Origin: Gautieria morchelliformis
Taxonomy: Eukaryota; Basidiomycota; Agaricomycetes; Gomphales; Gomphaceae
Direction: 5' to 3'
Assembly: GCA_015179125.1 (NCBI GenBank)
Contig: WHVA01000074.1
Coordinates: 124,001 to 188,000 of the forward strand
DNA length: 64,000 bases
Shown: piece by piece, positions 11,700 to 22,408 of the stretch
Numbering within the stretch: position 1 is the stretch's first letter
Layout of the letters: each line of letters opens with the position of its first letter
Translations under genes and position numbers: made by a program
The notes under the pieces: generated by a model
Database searches by the model: none
What the model saw: only the letters and a program-made list of their open reading frames with translations
What the model was told of the DNA's origin: nothing

Positions 11700-12590
11700 A
11701 TACCGCGTAGGTCTCGGCACATGCACTATTCCTTCATTACCTCGAAGGCACCGACAGCGGGACTTGGAGGTGAAGGGCCGTATCGCGTCTATTGCCTACC
11801 ACTACGGGTTTATCCCAATGGCTACCACCGCTGATGTTCCTGCTCATCCGCTAGGATTGGCACGCCCTTTCCACACGGTATACCCGTAACTGTATATCAT
11901 ACCCTAGTAGTAGTATTCCCGTAACCATCGAAATTATAATTCTCTGTCGTTTGCGCTCTATGGTGTTACCCAATAAAGCGGACTGGTACACAAGTAATGT
12001 CTTCACTTGGTTCAACATACCGTGCACCCAGCCATTCCGTCCCCTTTGATACCTGTGGGGATCGGGGGAAAAATTATTGTATTTTATTACACATTAGTTA
12101 TACTTGTACAGCAGCTGGCTGACTCTGAGATCTGATAGCCCGACATCTATTCAAGTTGAGGTGGACATCATCAGCAGCGTTGTTATTATATCGACTCCCA
12201 ATAACAACGTGAACCGTGTCATAGCATTATTGTCCTGCATTGACAAAGAAAAAACAAATAATGTCTAAACCTATCGGTAAGGTACTGGTCTGAGGTTTGC
12301 CGGAGGGGGTGACGGTCAAAATCAACTGGGTCGGTCTTTTATGGGCCTGTCCACTGCTGTGGACCAGTTACTTGGTGACTAATACTGGTAGCAATAAGTA
12401 CTATTTCGCTACTACAGACCTTTAAGTCCTGACAAAACCTATAGCTGGTGGGTACAATGTCTCAAAGATGTCTCTCGATCAAGGTTATATACATAATATA
12501 CTCTCGAGGGGAGTATTCTCGAGCTTACAGCAGTCTACGTTATTGAGGTCATGATGGGCTTCGCCTACTAGGAAAATAGTCATACTATAT
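11700..12590. other. No gene recognised
   Basis: No recognisable protein. The interval lies between the small ORF and the integrase-like relic. Confidence 0.4.
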
Positions 12591-12597
12591 TGCAGTA

Positions 12598-12950
12598 TCA
12601 GAGTCCAGAAGTGGGCAACAAAGGTAGCATTTTCGTGAAAACCTCCCAGCCATTTGATACAGTGTGTGGAGGGGAGTTGAGATCGCTCCAAACCCCACTT
12701 GCAATGGCACTGAAGTCCTCGTCACAAAAATTTAAGGCTTCCTCACGGTTGAAAGGAATGTTTTTATGTAGAGCATCGATGGCCTCTTGTGACACCGGTA
12801 TTGAACATCGTTCGCCCCCATAAGCTTGAGGGGATGTAAAGATGTTGCTAGGGGTAGCACCAGATGGCATTAGTTTATTGTGTTGTGTCCGGACCCTGTG
12901 GCTATTCCAGTATGCAACGAAGTCATCAAGGATGGCCTGGAAATGTCTAT
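12598..12950 (-). pseudogene. Integrase-core protein C-terminal relic
   Basis: Minus-strand peptide of about 110 aa: FQAILDDFVAYWNSHRVR.Q.NKLMPSG.TPSNIFTSPQAYGG, then IPVS...ID.L. and ..NGWEVFTKML. I recognise this as the C-terminal part of the integrase-core (rve-like DDE) proteins abundant in mushrooms. The catalytic core upstream is missing. Upstream in the same orientation the sequence is instead the zinc-ribbon gene at 12977-13743, so this is a chimeric junction. Confidence 0.6.
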
Positions 12951-12976
12951 TATGAAAGGGAAGGATGTTTCAGCTC

Positions 12977-13743
12977 TCACCGCAAACATGGGTTTTGACC
13001 CATGTCCGATTGACACTCGCAATGACATCTGCATGAATTTCTGTCCGTACAGTTGTCAGTTTGTATAATAAGCCAAAGATAGGAACTCACCAGCCATAGT
13101 AACTGATTCAGGATATGCCCGAACAGTTGAGCCAAAGGCACTTGAAATCTTGCCTCTGGTGCGCACGTTGATACAAACCATAAGATGAGCCTCACGCGCC
13201 AGACCAGCCGCTTGCTTAGCAGCAGTGATGGATTTGGTGGTCAGGCTTATTGTTGGCTGGTTATTGACCTGGGAGAGTGGATTGGATGCAGGATGCGGCT
13301 GTGAACCATTTCGACTCAGTCGAGCATTGAAGGCCATCGCACGGTCATGATGTTTGTTGATGAGTATTTGATCCACATGTCCTAATTCCTGATCCTCTGC
13401 AAAAGCTGAAGCTACCCTTAAGCGGTAGACTCCCCAGACCTGGAAATTTCACTCACTTAACTTCTTGCAAGCACCACAACGCACCCCTGTAATGTTCTTG
13501 AATGCGAGCTCACAGTCACCACATTGTGGGATTTGCTATGTTATGTTATAAGTGGCACAATGACGACAGCAAACAAATACGTACTGCAAATCTCCCGTGT
13601 CCAAGTGCATCATCTGCGATCTTTGTCAGGTGATGACACCGAGCACAAAGTCCGGCTGCGGTCTTTCGACTGAATATCTCACCACAGCCCTTGCCGGGGA
13701 CATCAGTGGCACAACGAGAATTGTCTGGAGCACTTGCGGACAT
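12977..13743 (-). pseudogene. Zinc-ribbon protein front end (alpha-kinase-like N-terminus?)
   Basis: A chain of minus-strand exons starts at ATG 13743 (exon 1 13585-13743, 53 codons). Exon 1 has a zinc-ribbon-like set (C..KGCGEIF.....GLCARC). Exon 2 has a second one (CGDCELAF......RCGAC). The next exon, through ...GHVDQILINKHHDRAMAF.., continues to AREAHLMVCINVRTRG and then MAEIHADVIASVNRTW near 13050-12990. Paired ribbons of this kind precede alpha-type kinase domains in basidiomycetes (family knowledge, moderate certainty). No kinase domain follows; the frame runs into the integrase relic. It is probably a truncated gene. Confidence 0.45.
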
Positions 13744-14067
13744 GGTTAGAGGAATGATGGATGTGGGGAAAGAGATATTTGTGCTATAATTGTAGTGTTA
13801 GAATGTGGAGCAGAACATTGAAACTCAGTTTGGCTCACAAGACAATAAACATGGAAAAGTGTGGTGGAGACAGACCGCCATTCGTCGTGCCTGTGCAAGT
13901 GTGCTCCACCAGTGACGGGCAGGATCGGCGTACGCGCTAAGAGCTGAGACAGTGTGTGTGGTCACGTGTATGGACCTGTACACGTAGAAAATTAGTTCCA
14001 ATCCTATAAATTCACATTATTAAAAAAAAATTTGTTTTTTTTTGGAAGTAACAGCGGTAGTGGAGAT
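13744..14067. other. Intergenic, upstream of LINE insertion
   Basis: This interval holds the 5' flank of the zinc-ribbon gene and A/T-rich sequence with poly-A and poly-T runs near 14020-14042, just before the LINE target site. No gene seen. Confidence 0.4.
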
Positions 14068-14080
14068 TTGTATAACTCAC
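14068..14080. repeat. LINE target-site duplication, left copy
   Basis: TTGTATAACTCAC is repeated exactly at 18348-18360, just after the (CT)n tail of the LINE. A 13-bp direct repeat at both ends is the footprint of target-primed reverse transcription. Confidence 0.85.
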
Positions 14081-15955
14081 TCACCCGCCTCCCCACACTG
14101 GTGCATCATATACCCGATCCAGGACAAAGATGACAATGACCTTCCCCGCTCTTTAATTCTTCTTTCCTCCCAACTGACCTCGAGCTCCTTTAGACAAATC
14201 CAGATCAAATCGCACTTGATTACGGCAGTCACCATCATCCTCAACCAGAATCAAATCGACATCTACAACATCTATAACCCGCCGAACACTGACACCGCCC
14301 TCCTACAGCTCCAGCAATGGATCTCTGCCAACCCAACACCGGTCAGCTCATCCACTATATGGGCAGGCGACTTCAACAAGCACAACCCGTTATGGTCGGG
14401 CCCCAACCAGATGCGGAGCTGCCGTCGCAGCAACACGGAACTCTTCATGCAACTCCTTGCCCAGCACCACATGGAACTACAGCTTCCGCCAGGCACCCAC
14501 ACCTACCAGTCTGACAGCCACCGCACCTGGACCACCCTCGATCTGGTTTTCTGTGACTCCAACCTCACCCACAGGATCCAGTCTTGCGATACATCCCCCA
14601 ACGACCGCATACCCTCTGCCGACCACCTCCCTGTCCACACCACTCTGGACCTGAAGATCGACAGACGCCACACCCTACCAGGCCGCAACTTCCGCAGCGT
14701 AGATTGGGAAGGTTTTAGGAAGAGGCTGGGAGAGGAGCTTGAACAACAAGGGCCCAACGCCAATCTGCTCCCAACATCAGCAGAAGACCTAGACGTCTTT
14801 ATAGATTGCCTCACCTCTGCCATCCACACCACCATCGAAGCGCTAGTACCAAGGCTACGCATCTCCCCATACACCAAGCGTTGGTGGAACCCAAAGCTCA
14901 CCATGCTAAGATGCACATATGCAGCTAAGTGTAGGGAGGAGTACCGCTCACACTTCACGGCGGACTGGGATGAAAGGAAGCGGGCCTCCAACAAGGCTAG
15001 GAACACCTATATCTCAGCACTCTGGAAAGCCAAGTCGGATCACTGGAAAGGCTGGGTTGAAGGGGTGAACGAGAAGGACGTTTGGATTGCTGGCAAATAC
15101 GCCAAGAACCCTCTGTCGGATGGGGCTCTGTCCCGCATACCCACACTGGTCAAGAGAGCGGCTGACGGTCAAGTGATACTGGAGTCACACACCGATACTG
15201 ACAAAGCTGCCCTCTTTACAGAGCTCTTCTTCCCACCCCGCCCTCAGACTCTCCCAGACCTGCCAGACGACAACGCCCCACACCCACCACCGCTTGGCTT
15301 CACCATGCCTGCACCTCACCAGGTCCAAAGCCGCATCAGGAGAACCAAACCCTACAAAGGGCCAGGCGAGGACAGCATACCCAATATTGTGCTGAAAGAG
15401 TGTGAGCGGTTACTGACGCCACTTCTCCACATCTGCCTCCAGGCTATCATCACTACCCGATACTTTCCAAGGCAATGGTGCACCTGGAAGACGATTGTTC
15501 TACGCAAGCCAGGCAGACCGGACTACACCGTTGCCAAAGCGTACAGGCCGATTGCGCTCTACAACACCATGGGCAAGATAGTATCAGGGGTAATGACAGA
15601 TGTTACAGTCTATCTCACGATCCGCCACAGTCTCCTCCCCCCTCGCCACTTCGGTGGCCTCCCAGGCAGAACAACAGTCGATTCCCTTCTCCACCTCACG
15701 CATCGGGTCAAATCAGCCTGGCGAAAGCGCAAGGTTGTCACCATCATCTTTCTTAACAGAGCAAGTGCTTTCCCCAATGCAGTGACAGCCAGGCTCCTCA
15801 AGAACATGGCCAAACTGGGATACCCCACGGAGATCATTACCTTCTTCGAGGCCATGCTTGAGCAGAGGAAAACTACGCTAAGCTTTGATGACTATTCCTC
15901 CTTACCCATTGACATTGATAATGGCATCGGTCACAGGGGGAGACCGCTTCCATGA
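14081..15955 (+). pseudogene. LINE ORF2, part 1: endonuclease and RT front half
   Basis: Open from the element's left edge to TGA at 15955, with no genuine start because the 5' end is cut. The first ~200 residues are an AP-type endonuclease: YNIYNPP, WAGDFNKHNPLW, LDLVFCD and SADHLPV. A long linker follows, then the RT fingers: KPYKGPGEDSIPN, AYRPIALYNT.GK and HFGGLPGRTTVD. The motif A region reads TIIFLNRASAFPN where the family has FLD, so the first catalytic Asp is Asn. The frame breaks at the GIGQGDPLS motif, seen here as GIGHRGRPLP; it continues in the 15952 frame. Confidence 0.85.
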
Positions 15956-17817
15956 TCCTCTACCTTATATACAGCTATGGCTTGGTTGCGATCCCCAGAG
16001 GCGAAGAGGAGGATGGCGGTGCCTACGTCGATGACAACTTTTTCATGGCAATTGGGGACTCCTTCGAGGACTGTGACGTGACGCTCAACGACATGCTTGA
16101 CAAGCAGATGGCCTGGTCGGCGGCACATAACTCCCATGCAGAGCTGTCTAAGTTTCAATGCCTAAGACTCACGAGGCGCAAAGATGTTACACGTGCTGAC
16201 TTTACCCACAGGCACACCCAATGCACCATCAAATGTGTGACAGAGGCACGCCTACTTGGAGTGCAAATTGACCAAGAGTTGCGCTGGCACCAACATGTGC
16301 ACCAGGCCGTGCAGAAGGCTGAAGGCCTCCTCATGGCAATAAACAGACTCACACGGCCCGCTTTTGGTCTGCCAGAGCGCCATGTGCGGCAACTCTACAC
16401 ATCGATGGTCCTACCCAAGCTTGAGTATGCCCTGCCAGTCTGGTACACGCCCCCACACAAGAACCCTGGCTCGAATCGGCGCACTGGATCAGTAGGACAT
16501 GAAAAAGACCTGGAAAAGGTACAAAGACTAGGCCGTCTACTGATTACTGGAGCGTACAGATTGACAGCCACGGACCTCCTGGAGCTTCATGCCATGATTC
16601 CTCCCGTTTGTCTCCGCCTCGATGACACCTGCCACCGCGAGGCGCTGCGCCTTGCCAGCTTGCCAGAAGCCTACCCCCTGTTCAAAACGGTCCGACAATG
16701 CGCAAGACGCCGTCCCCGCTCACACCCCTCCCCTATACATCTTCTTCTATCGAGGTACAAGATTTGCCCCCACACGATCGAGACAATCGACCCTGCTAGA
16801 CAACACCCTAGCTGGCGTCCCCAGTTCACCTCTCACATAGCAGGGAGTAGGCCCGAAGCAGCGAGCAATCTCAGGACTAGACTCGATGCCCTGCACATCT
16901 ACTCGGACGGCTCTGGCTTCAAAGGCAACATCAGGGCGGCAGCCATTATCCCACAAACTGGCGAATTGCTTCGGTTCAGGCTAGGCAAGGAATCAAAGCA
17001 CACGGTCTTCGAAGGTGAACTTGTGGGTATTCTACTGGCACTGACACTTCTAGAGAATCATCCCCAAGTCAAGACAGCACTGATTGCGCTGGACAACCAA
17101 GCCGCCATCCAGGCCCTGCAGAACAACCGTGCCCAGCCAGCTCAATACATCCTCGACGAGATCCACATGGCCATTCGCAAATTGAAGCACCGTCACCGCC
17201 AATTACATATCCATCTGGGATGGGTGCCAGGACATGCAGGCATTGCAGGTAACGAACTCGCCGATACCCAGGCCAAGATAGCCGTGGAGGGCGATACCTC
17301 AGACACCGCCCTCCTTCCTCGGCTTCTAAGGAGACGTCTCCCAGCAAGCGTTGCAGCACTCAAGGCGCGTCGAAAACAAACACAACTCCAATGCTGGCGG
17401 AAGATCTGGTTCAGATCCCCCCGCTTTCATAAGATGTCCAAGATTGACTCAAGGCTGCCCAACCGCAAGATGTACAAGATGCTCAGCTCCCTGCCTCACC
17501 GTGCAACGAGCATCCTCGTTCAATTGCGTACCGGCCACGTATCGCTCAATCTCTTCCTTAAGAAGATCAAAGCTGTGGACTCGGCCCTATGTGCACGCTG
17601 CCGGCAACCCGAGACGGTGGCCCACTTCCTCAAATACTGCATGCGCTTTGCCGACCAACGCAGACAGCTCAGACGCGAAGTCAGCAAGGCAAGCCACTCC
17701 ACCCCGCGCCTGCTTGGGGATCCCAAGACCATCCCGTCCACCCTGCGCTACATCCAGAACACCGGCCGCTTCGGGAAATATACGGACATCGCTCCAAGCG
17801 TCGTTCACCCATCCTAA
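15952..17817 (+). pseudogene. LINE ORF2, part 2: RT back half, RNase H, zinc finger
   Basis: Continuation after a frameshift. It starts with the residues after PLS (MILYLIYSYGL) and has the RT catalytic motif C as YVDDNFF. The thumb region (LLGVQID..L.W..HV) and L.Y....VLPKLEYALPVWY follow. RNase H residues are IYSDGSGF, FEGELVGI, ALDNQAAIQAL and GHAGIAGNELAD, so D-E-D is retained. Near the end is a C-x2-C..H..C zinc finger (LCARCRQPETVAHFLKYC), typical of RNH-bearing LINEs. It ends at TAA 17815-17817. Its 3' UTR runs to about 18330. Confidence 0.85.
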
Positions 17818-18330
17818 GCCCCATCTCTTTTACTGCATGGCTATTATGCTGACTCTACCACCTACAGCGCCACATACTCTACCCCGGCTCTCGCTTTCTG
17901 CCGGACTTCCTATGAGGGTTTGGCCCTCTTGTGCCTCCCCGGCCAAATATTATGCACCCCAGTCCTTCTGACATGCTCCCACCCCTCTGCTCCTATACCA
18001 CCTACACCTGTACCCTCCCCTATGTATACTCTCCCGTGGATGCACTGGAGGTGCAAGGAGTTTCGACCGATGCTGGAGAACCAGCAGCAGGCTTCCTCCG
18101 TGGCAAGAGACACAGATCCAAAGATGCTTCCATCTTCAAAGCACGGAAGGTTTATAATCGCGTCTCCTGCCCTGCCTAGGGCCGGGTGCACCCACGGGAA
18201 TGCCTTCCCGCTACTGTCTACCCAACCACCGCGCAATTCTTACTTAGTATGTAAATATATAGGGCCAGCCTCGATCATGTAGCTACAAGTGTACCATAAG
18301 CGCCTCGCGCTTCACGCACTATAATTGAAC

Positions 18331-18347
18331 CTCTCTCTCTCTCTCTC
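18331..18347. repeat. (CT)n tail of the LINE
   Basis: An uninterrupted CT dinucleotide run ends the element directly before the right target duplication, in place of the poly-A tail used by many LINEs. Confidence 0.75.
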
Positions 18348-18360
18348 TTGTATAACTCAC
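18348..18360. repeat. LINE target-site duplication, right copy
   Basis: Exact copy of 14068-14080 (TTGTATAACTCAC). Confidence 0.85.
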
Positions 18361-18720
18361 CTCCTGGCAGGCAGAGATGAGAAAGCCATAGTGTCATCTT
18401 TAAAAGACAATTCCTTCCTGAGTGACGAAGTCGTAGGCTTATCGAGAATCAACAACGGCGAGCGACTTCAATATCAATAATAACCTGTTCGAACCGTTGG
18501 ACAGCATACGACATGGGCGATGACTGCCAAAAATGGACTCGGTGTTAGCCAGTGTGGACAAAGCCGAGCGCCCACCCAGTTGATTTTGACCGTGCCCCTC
18601 CAGCAAGCCACACTGGTCCTTTGTCATAATTTCCTGGGGCACGTGACCTCCAATTACTTATTATGTAAGTACTCTACTAGAACGCTGAGTCAGCGGGGCA
18701 TCGCACTCACCATGAGAGAG
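18361..18720. other. Flank or 5' end of Ngaro element; no gene
   Basis: No coding sequence recognised. It could include the element's left terminal repeat, but I found no matching copy beyond its 3' end (23490-23660), so the left edge stays undefined. A hairpin GTGCCG..CGGCAC lies at 18721-18740. Confidence 0.4.
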
Positions 18721-18901
18721 GTGCCGGCAGATGTCGGCACCAAGCGTCCAGCAGAGCGCAGCAGCCAGCGCCTATTCCCGACTGTTTTTCTTCTTCTCCG
18801 CACCACCCACTCGCTCAAGAAACACCGCCTACACTCTTTCGCTCAGACACCGCTCCTTAAGTTTTTGTTTAACTCCGCATAGCACAACACGCAGCAGAAC
18901 G

Positions 18902-20686
18902 ATGACCCACGAGCACCTAGGACTGAACATCACCCCCCCGCCGTCCCAGACGCAGCAAGGCCAGCGCGCCGAGCGGAGCGAGTCACCCAACGGTGGCATC
19001 GGACGTCAACCAGCGCACCAGCGACAGGAACAAATGGCACCTAGGCCCCCCGCACCCGCCAGAAACAGGGAGACGCACGCAGCAAACGTCCACAATCCGC
19101 AGAGCGCGACGACTGGCGGTCAGGAAATGGCAGCCAGGCTGAGGGAGCAAGAGAAGGAAATCAGGCAGCTCAGAGCCCAAATAGCAGCCGCAAGACCCCA
19201 GCATCAGCCGCAGCAGCAACAACAACCGCCGCAGCAGCCACAGCGGCCACAACAACCCCAACAGCTGCAGCTGCTGCCACAGCAGCAGATACACCAGCAG
19301 CAGCAGCAACCGGTCCACCTCCAGCCCCTAGCAGAACAACCGCCGCCCCAAGGAAACGTGCAGGAGGCCCTATTCACCGACGAAGCGACCATCGAGCAAG
19401 CGAGAGCGCTAGCAGCGGCCAGGGACGACAGCAAGAAGGTGCACCTCCCGGACCTCATCCCGGGCTTCAAAGCAAGCACCCTGGACATAGGTGAGCCAGC
19501 CATTTCAATTTCAATCCAACACCCCCCACCCCACCCCACCCCACCCCACCCTCCGAAACATCAGGCGGAGGAGAGCGATAGGCCTCCCCGCATCCAGGCT
19601 GGCCAGCCGAGCGACAGGCTCGCGCGCGACCACGTCCTCCACCACACCTACCAGCCGAGCGATAGGCTCGTGCGTGGTCGGCACCCGCTGGCAGCAGCGC
19701 CAGCCAGCCGAGCGATAGGCTCGCGCGTGGTGGCCCAGGGCAGAGCAGCGGCACGCACCCACACAGAGACACCCCATCCATCGCTTCCCTTCGTTCCCCA
19801 CCTTTCGTTTTCTTTTTTTTTTTTCCTTTCCTTTTCTTCTCCGCACCCGCACCACCAACGCAGCACCCGGCAAACCGCGCTCTGCAACATACTGACCGAT
19901 GACCCTGCACCAGCCGTGCCACTGAAAGCGGACGACGCCTTCAAGGCCTACCGTTATGTCCCTTACACCTCCCTCTCACTAGCCGCCAGGCTCAAAGCGA
20001 GCAGAGGAGAGGAAGACTTCGTCGTAAACGCACAAGGGGGCCTAACCGCCAAAGGCCTCGACCGCCGAAACGAGAAAACCATTTCAACAATAGAATGGTA
20101 CGCGGTGGCCAGAGCCGCCGAGGATAGGACCAGGTTCCACCACGGTGATGTGAGAGCAGACGCACTCGCCTCTCACCACAGGCTAGTGATGGACCTAGGA
20201 CGTTCCCACAACTGGGACGTCGCGATGGAGTACGACATCCAGCAGCGGGAGCTAGCAGCGCTGAACCCGGTGCACGATCTGAGAACACTGGACGTGACAG
20301 CGCTGACACTGATAGCGACCAAGCCGATCGCGGGACCACGCATCGTCCAACCTCCCTCCCCACATAGCAAACGGCCATTCCCCCGCGAATTCTCCCCTCC
20401 ACCAACCGGAAAGAAATCCCGGGCCTGCTGCTTTCGATGCAGAACTGCCGGACACCTCCCCACGGACTGCAAAGCATCCACGACCAACCACGGTCGGCCG
20501 GTTGCGAGCATCGCCAGCAATGCGAGGAGCAGACACGCCTTTGTCTCCCCCAGTGGAAAGCAGTATTGCTTTAATTGGGCCAAGGGATCAGCCTGCTCCT
20601 TTGGCGACGCATGCAGCAACGCACACGGCTGTAGCCTGTGTGGAGACACCACCCACGGGGCCGGCACATGCCCGCCCCAGGCCTGA
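18902..20686 (+). CDS. Ngaro element gag-like protein with CCHC and CCCH fingers
   Basis: From ATG 18902 the frame is open to TGA 20684-20686 (594 aa unspliced). The N-terminal half is rich in Q, P and R with long poly-Q tracts and a short helical stretch (AARLREQEKEIRQLRAQIAA). The conserved part has LTDD.A.A..LKADDAFK and RTRFHHGDVRADAL-like residues. A zinc knuckle follows, C-F-R-C-x4-H-x4-C at about 20430-20470. Near the end is a second finger set (YCFNWAKGSACSFGDAC.NAH.CSLCGD). An optional intron is possible: donor GTGAGC at 19491 and an acceptor CACCAG ending at 19913 preserve frame exactly. This would remove the low-complexity tandem repeat segment. Role: packaging of element RNA (family inference). 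Confidence 0.75.
   Translation: MTHEHLGLNITPPPSQTQQGQRAERSESPNGGIGRQPAHQRQEQMAPRPPAPARNRETHAANVHNPQSATTGGQEMAARLREQEKEIRQLRAQIAAARPQHQPQQQQQPPQQPQRPQQPQQLQLLPQQQIHQQQQQPVHLQPLAEQPPPQGNVQEALFTDEATIEQARALAAARDDSKKVHLPDLIPGFKASTLDIGEPAISISIQHPPPHPTPPHPPKHQAEESDRPPRIQAGQPSDRLARDHVLHHTYQPSDRLVRGRHPLAAAPASRAIGSRVVAQGRAAARTHTETPHPSLPFVPHLSFSFFFFLSFSSPHPHHQRSTRQTALCNILTDDPAPAVPLKADDAFKAYRYVPYTSLSLAARLKASRGEEDFVVNAQGGLTAKGLDRRNEKTISTIEWYAVARAAEDRTRFHHGDVRADALASHHRLVMDLGRSHNWDVAMEYDIQQRELAALNPVHDLRTLDVTALTLIATKPIAGPRIVQPPSPHSKRPFPREFSPPPTGKKSRACCFRCRTAGHLPTDCKASTTNHGRPVASIASNARSRHAFVSPSGKQYCFNWAKGSACSFGDACSNAHGCSLCGDTTHGAGTCPPQA
19604..19740. repeat. Three tandem copies of a GC-rich motif
   Basis: CAGCCGAGCGAYAGGCTCG occurs at 19604, 19652 and 19705, spaced 48 and 53 bp apart; a shorter cousin is near 19572. 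Each unit holds an imperfect palindrome (GAGC..GCTC). The block sits in the optional intron of the gag gene and precedes a long pyrimidine tract (about 19806-19842). Confidence 0.7.
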
Positions 20687-20692
20687 TCCAAG

Positions 20693-22380
20693 AAAGGTAG
20701 TGACACCGCTCGATCCCGATCGAGTGGTGTCATTGCTCTGTAAATACGGCCTGCACAACAAGTGGATGCACATAGCAGATGGACTACGCAATGGTTTTGA
20801 CATTGGGGTGCACGAGCGGCCCCAACGCACGTATTTATTTCGAAAATCACAGCTCATCGCGCCTGAGCCCCAGTATGATAGACGACTACATAATAGCAGA
20901 GCAGGAGATAGGACGCTACTCGGAAGTGTTCGACCCAGCGGACCTAGAGGAGATCATTGGCCCGTTCCGGTCAGCACCACTTGGGCTGGTACCCAAGCCG
21001 CACTTGGAGAAACTCAGGATGGTACAGGACCTATCGTTCCCGAGGAACGACCCCGAGTTCCCGTCCATCAACGCGGGGATAAATTCGGACGATTTCCCAA
21101 CGGAATGGGGTACCTTCGACAGCACTGCAGAGCTGATCGTTACCCTGCCAGACGGCTGCAGAGCAGCAACCTTCGACATATCAGCGGCATACCGCATGAC
21201 GCCAGTCCGACCAGAGCAGCAGAACGCGCTCTGCGTGTATTGGAGAGGCAAGGTCTACGTCGACCGCGCGCTCATGTTTGGCCTAACATCAAGCGCCGGG
21301 GTGTTCGGCGCAGTAGCCGACATGATCGTAGACATACACCTGGCAGCAGGGTTTGGACCCATCCGCAAATGGGTGGACGACTTCCTCGTCATCCAAACGC
21401 CGGAGGAGTCGTGGACGGAGGAAGAATTCATAGCGCTCACGGAACAGATTGGGGTGCCATGGAGTCGACCGAAAACAAGAAGGCTAGCGGCATGCCAGAA
21501 ATACATCGGATTCATCTGGGACCTAGCCAAAAGAACAGCAGCACTCCCCACGGAGAAGGTCCAGGCTGTCCTAGACCTGCTAGAAAAATGGATGGACACC
21601 AAAGGCAAGTTTTCGGAACACGACGCGGCCAGCACCCATGGAAAATTGGTGCACACGGCGTGCATATTCAGGCTAGAGAGACCTTTCCTCAGGTCAATAG
21701 CACGATTCGCTGCCAGCTTCCAGTCCAAACGGGCGCGGCTATCCCCGCCACCAGAGGTGCGAGCGGACATGTCGTGGATACGTTACATCATAGAGGCCTC
21801 ACCCAACGAAACGCCACTAGCGACGTGGGAACCAGTCGAGATCAGATGGTGGGGGGACGCCAGCTCCTCATACGGAGCCGGAGTCGTCGTAGGCGACCAG
21901 TGGGGAGCATGGAGCTGGGCACCCGGCACGGAAGTAGGGCCCAAGTGACAGTTCAACATCGCCTGGGGAGAGGCAGTAGCGGTCCTCTTGGGGCTGACAC
22001 TCGCAATCCAGAGCGGCGTGACAGCCAGGCTGAAGGGCAGACAGGTACTAGTAAGGTCCAACAACACCAGCGTCGTAGCCGTGGTGAACAGCGGGAGAGC
22101 ACGGAACAAAGAAACGAACATGATACTCAAACAGATCTACAGGCTGCTCGCGAAGCATGGCCTGCGCCTAGTAGCAAGCTACGTACCATCCGAAACGAAC
22201 GTCACTGACCCGCTCTCAAGAGGCGACATAGCAGCGTTCAAAGCGGCCTTCCCGCACGTGCAGGACAGCTCCAACACCCTCCTCCCAGCTTCGCTGGAAG
22301 GACGGTTATTACAGTGGCGGTACTCTTCGCACACCCAGCACCCACCGCGACCCCCGCCCCAAGGGACAGCGCCAAGCTAA
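20693..22380 (+). pseudogene. Ngaro element reverse transcriptase and RNase H
   Basis: The first part reads in one frame (VVTPLDPDRVVSLL..., GLRNGFDIGVH). An extra base near 20813 shifts it into the frame of 20779-21948, which holds IGPFRSAPLGLVPKP, VQDLSFP, FDISAAYRMTPV (motif A), LMFGLTSSAGVF (motif B) and KWVDDFLVI (motif C). The RNase H region begins with WWGDASSSYGAG. A TGA at 21946-21948 stands where Trp is expected; the frame then continues through AWGEAVAVLLGL, VRSNNTSVVAVVNSG and SETNVTDPLSRG to 22380. Two small lesions inactivate an otherwise complete gene. The relic at 1-390 is a relative. Confidence 0.8.
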
Positions 22381-22408
22381 GACTCCGACCATCACCGCTG
22401 AGACCCAG

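Larger units (their letters stand above)
14081..18347 (+). mobile_element. 5'-truncated non-LTR retrotransposon (LINE, Tad1-like)
   Basis: 4,267 bp between two copies of a 13-bp direct repeat. Coding order is AP endonuclease, reverse transcriptase, RNase H and a terminal zinc finger. It ends in a (CT)n microsatellite tail (18331-18347). ORF1 (gag-like) and the 5' UTR are missing, so insertion was 5'-truncated. Presence of RNase H in a fungal LINE suggests the Tad1 clade (inference). A frameshift near 15945 and a replaced catalytic Asp in RT motif A show that the copy is inactive. Confidence 0.88.

Noticed and set aside
18489..18500. GTTCGAACC as a possible tRNA B box
   Set aside because: No matching A box, acceptor stem or anticodon arm could be folded around it.
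20252..20850. Minus-strand open frames across the Ngaro gag/RT junction
   Set aside because: They overlap well-recognised gag zinc fingers and RT motifs on the plus strand and have no recognisable content.
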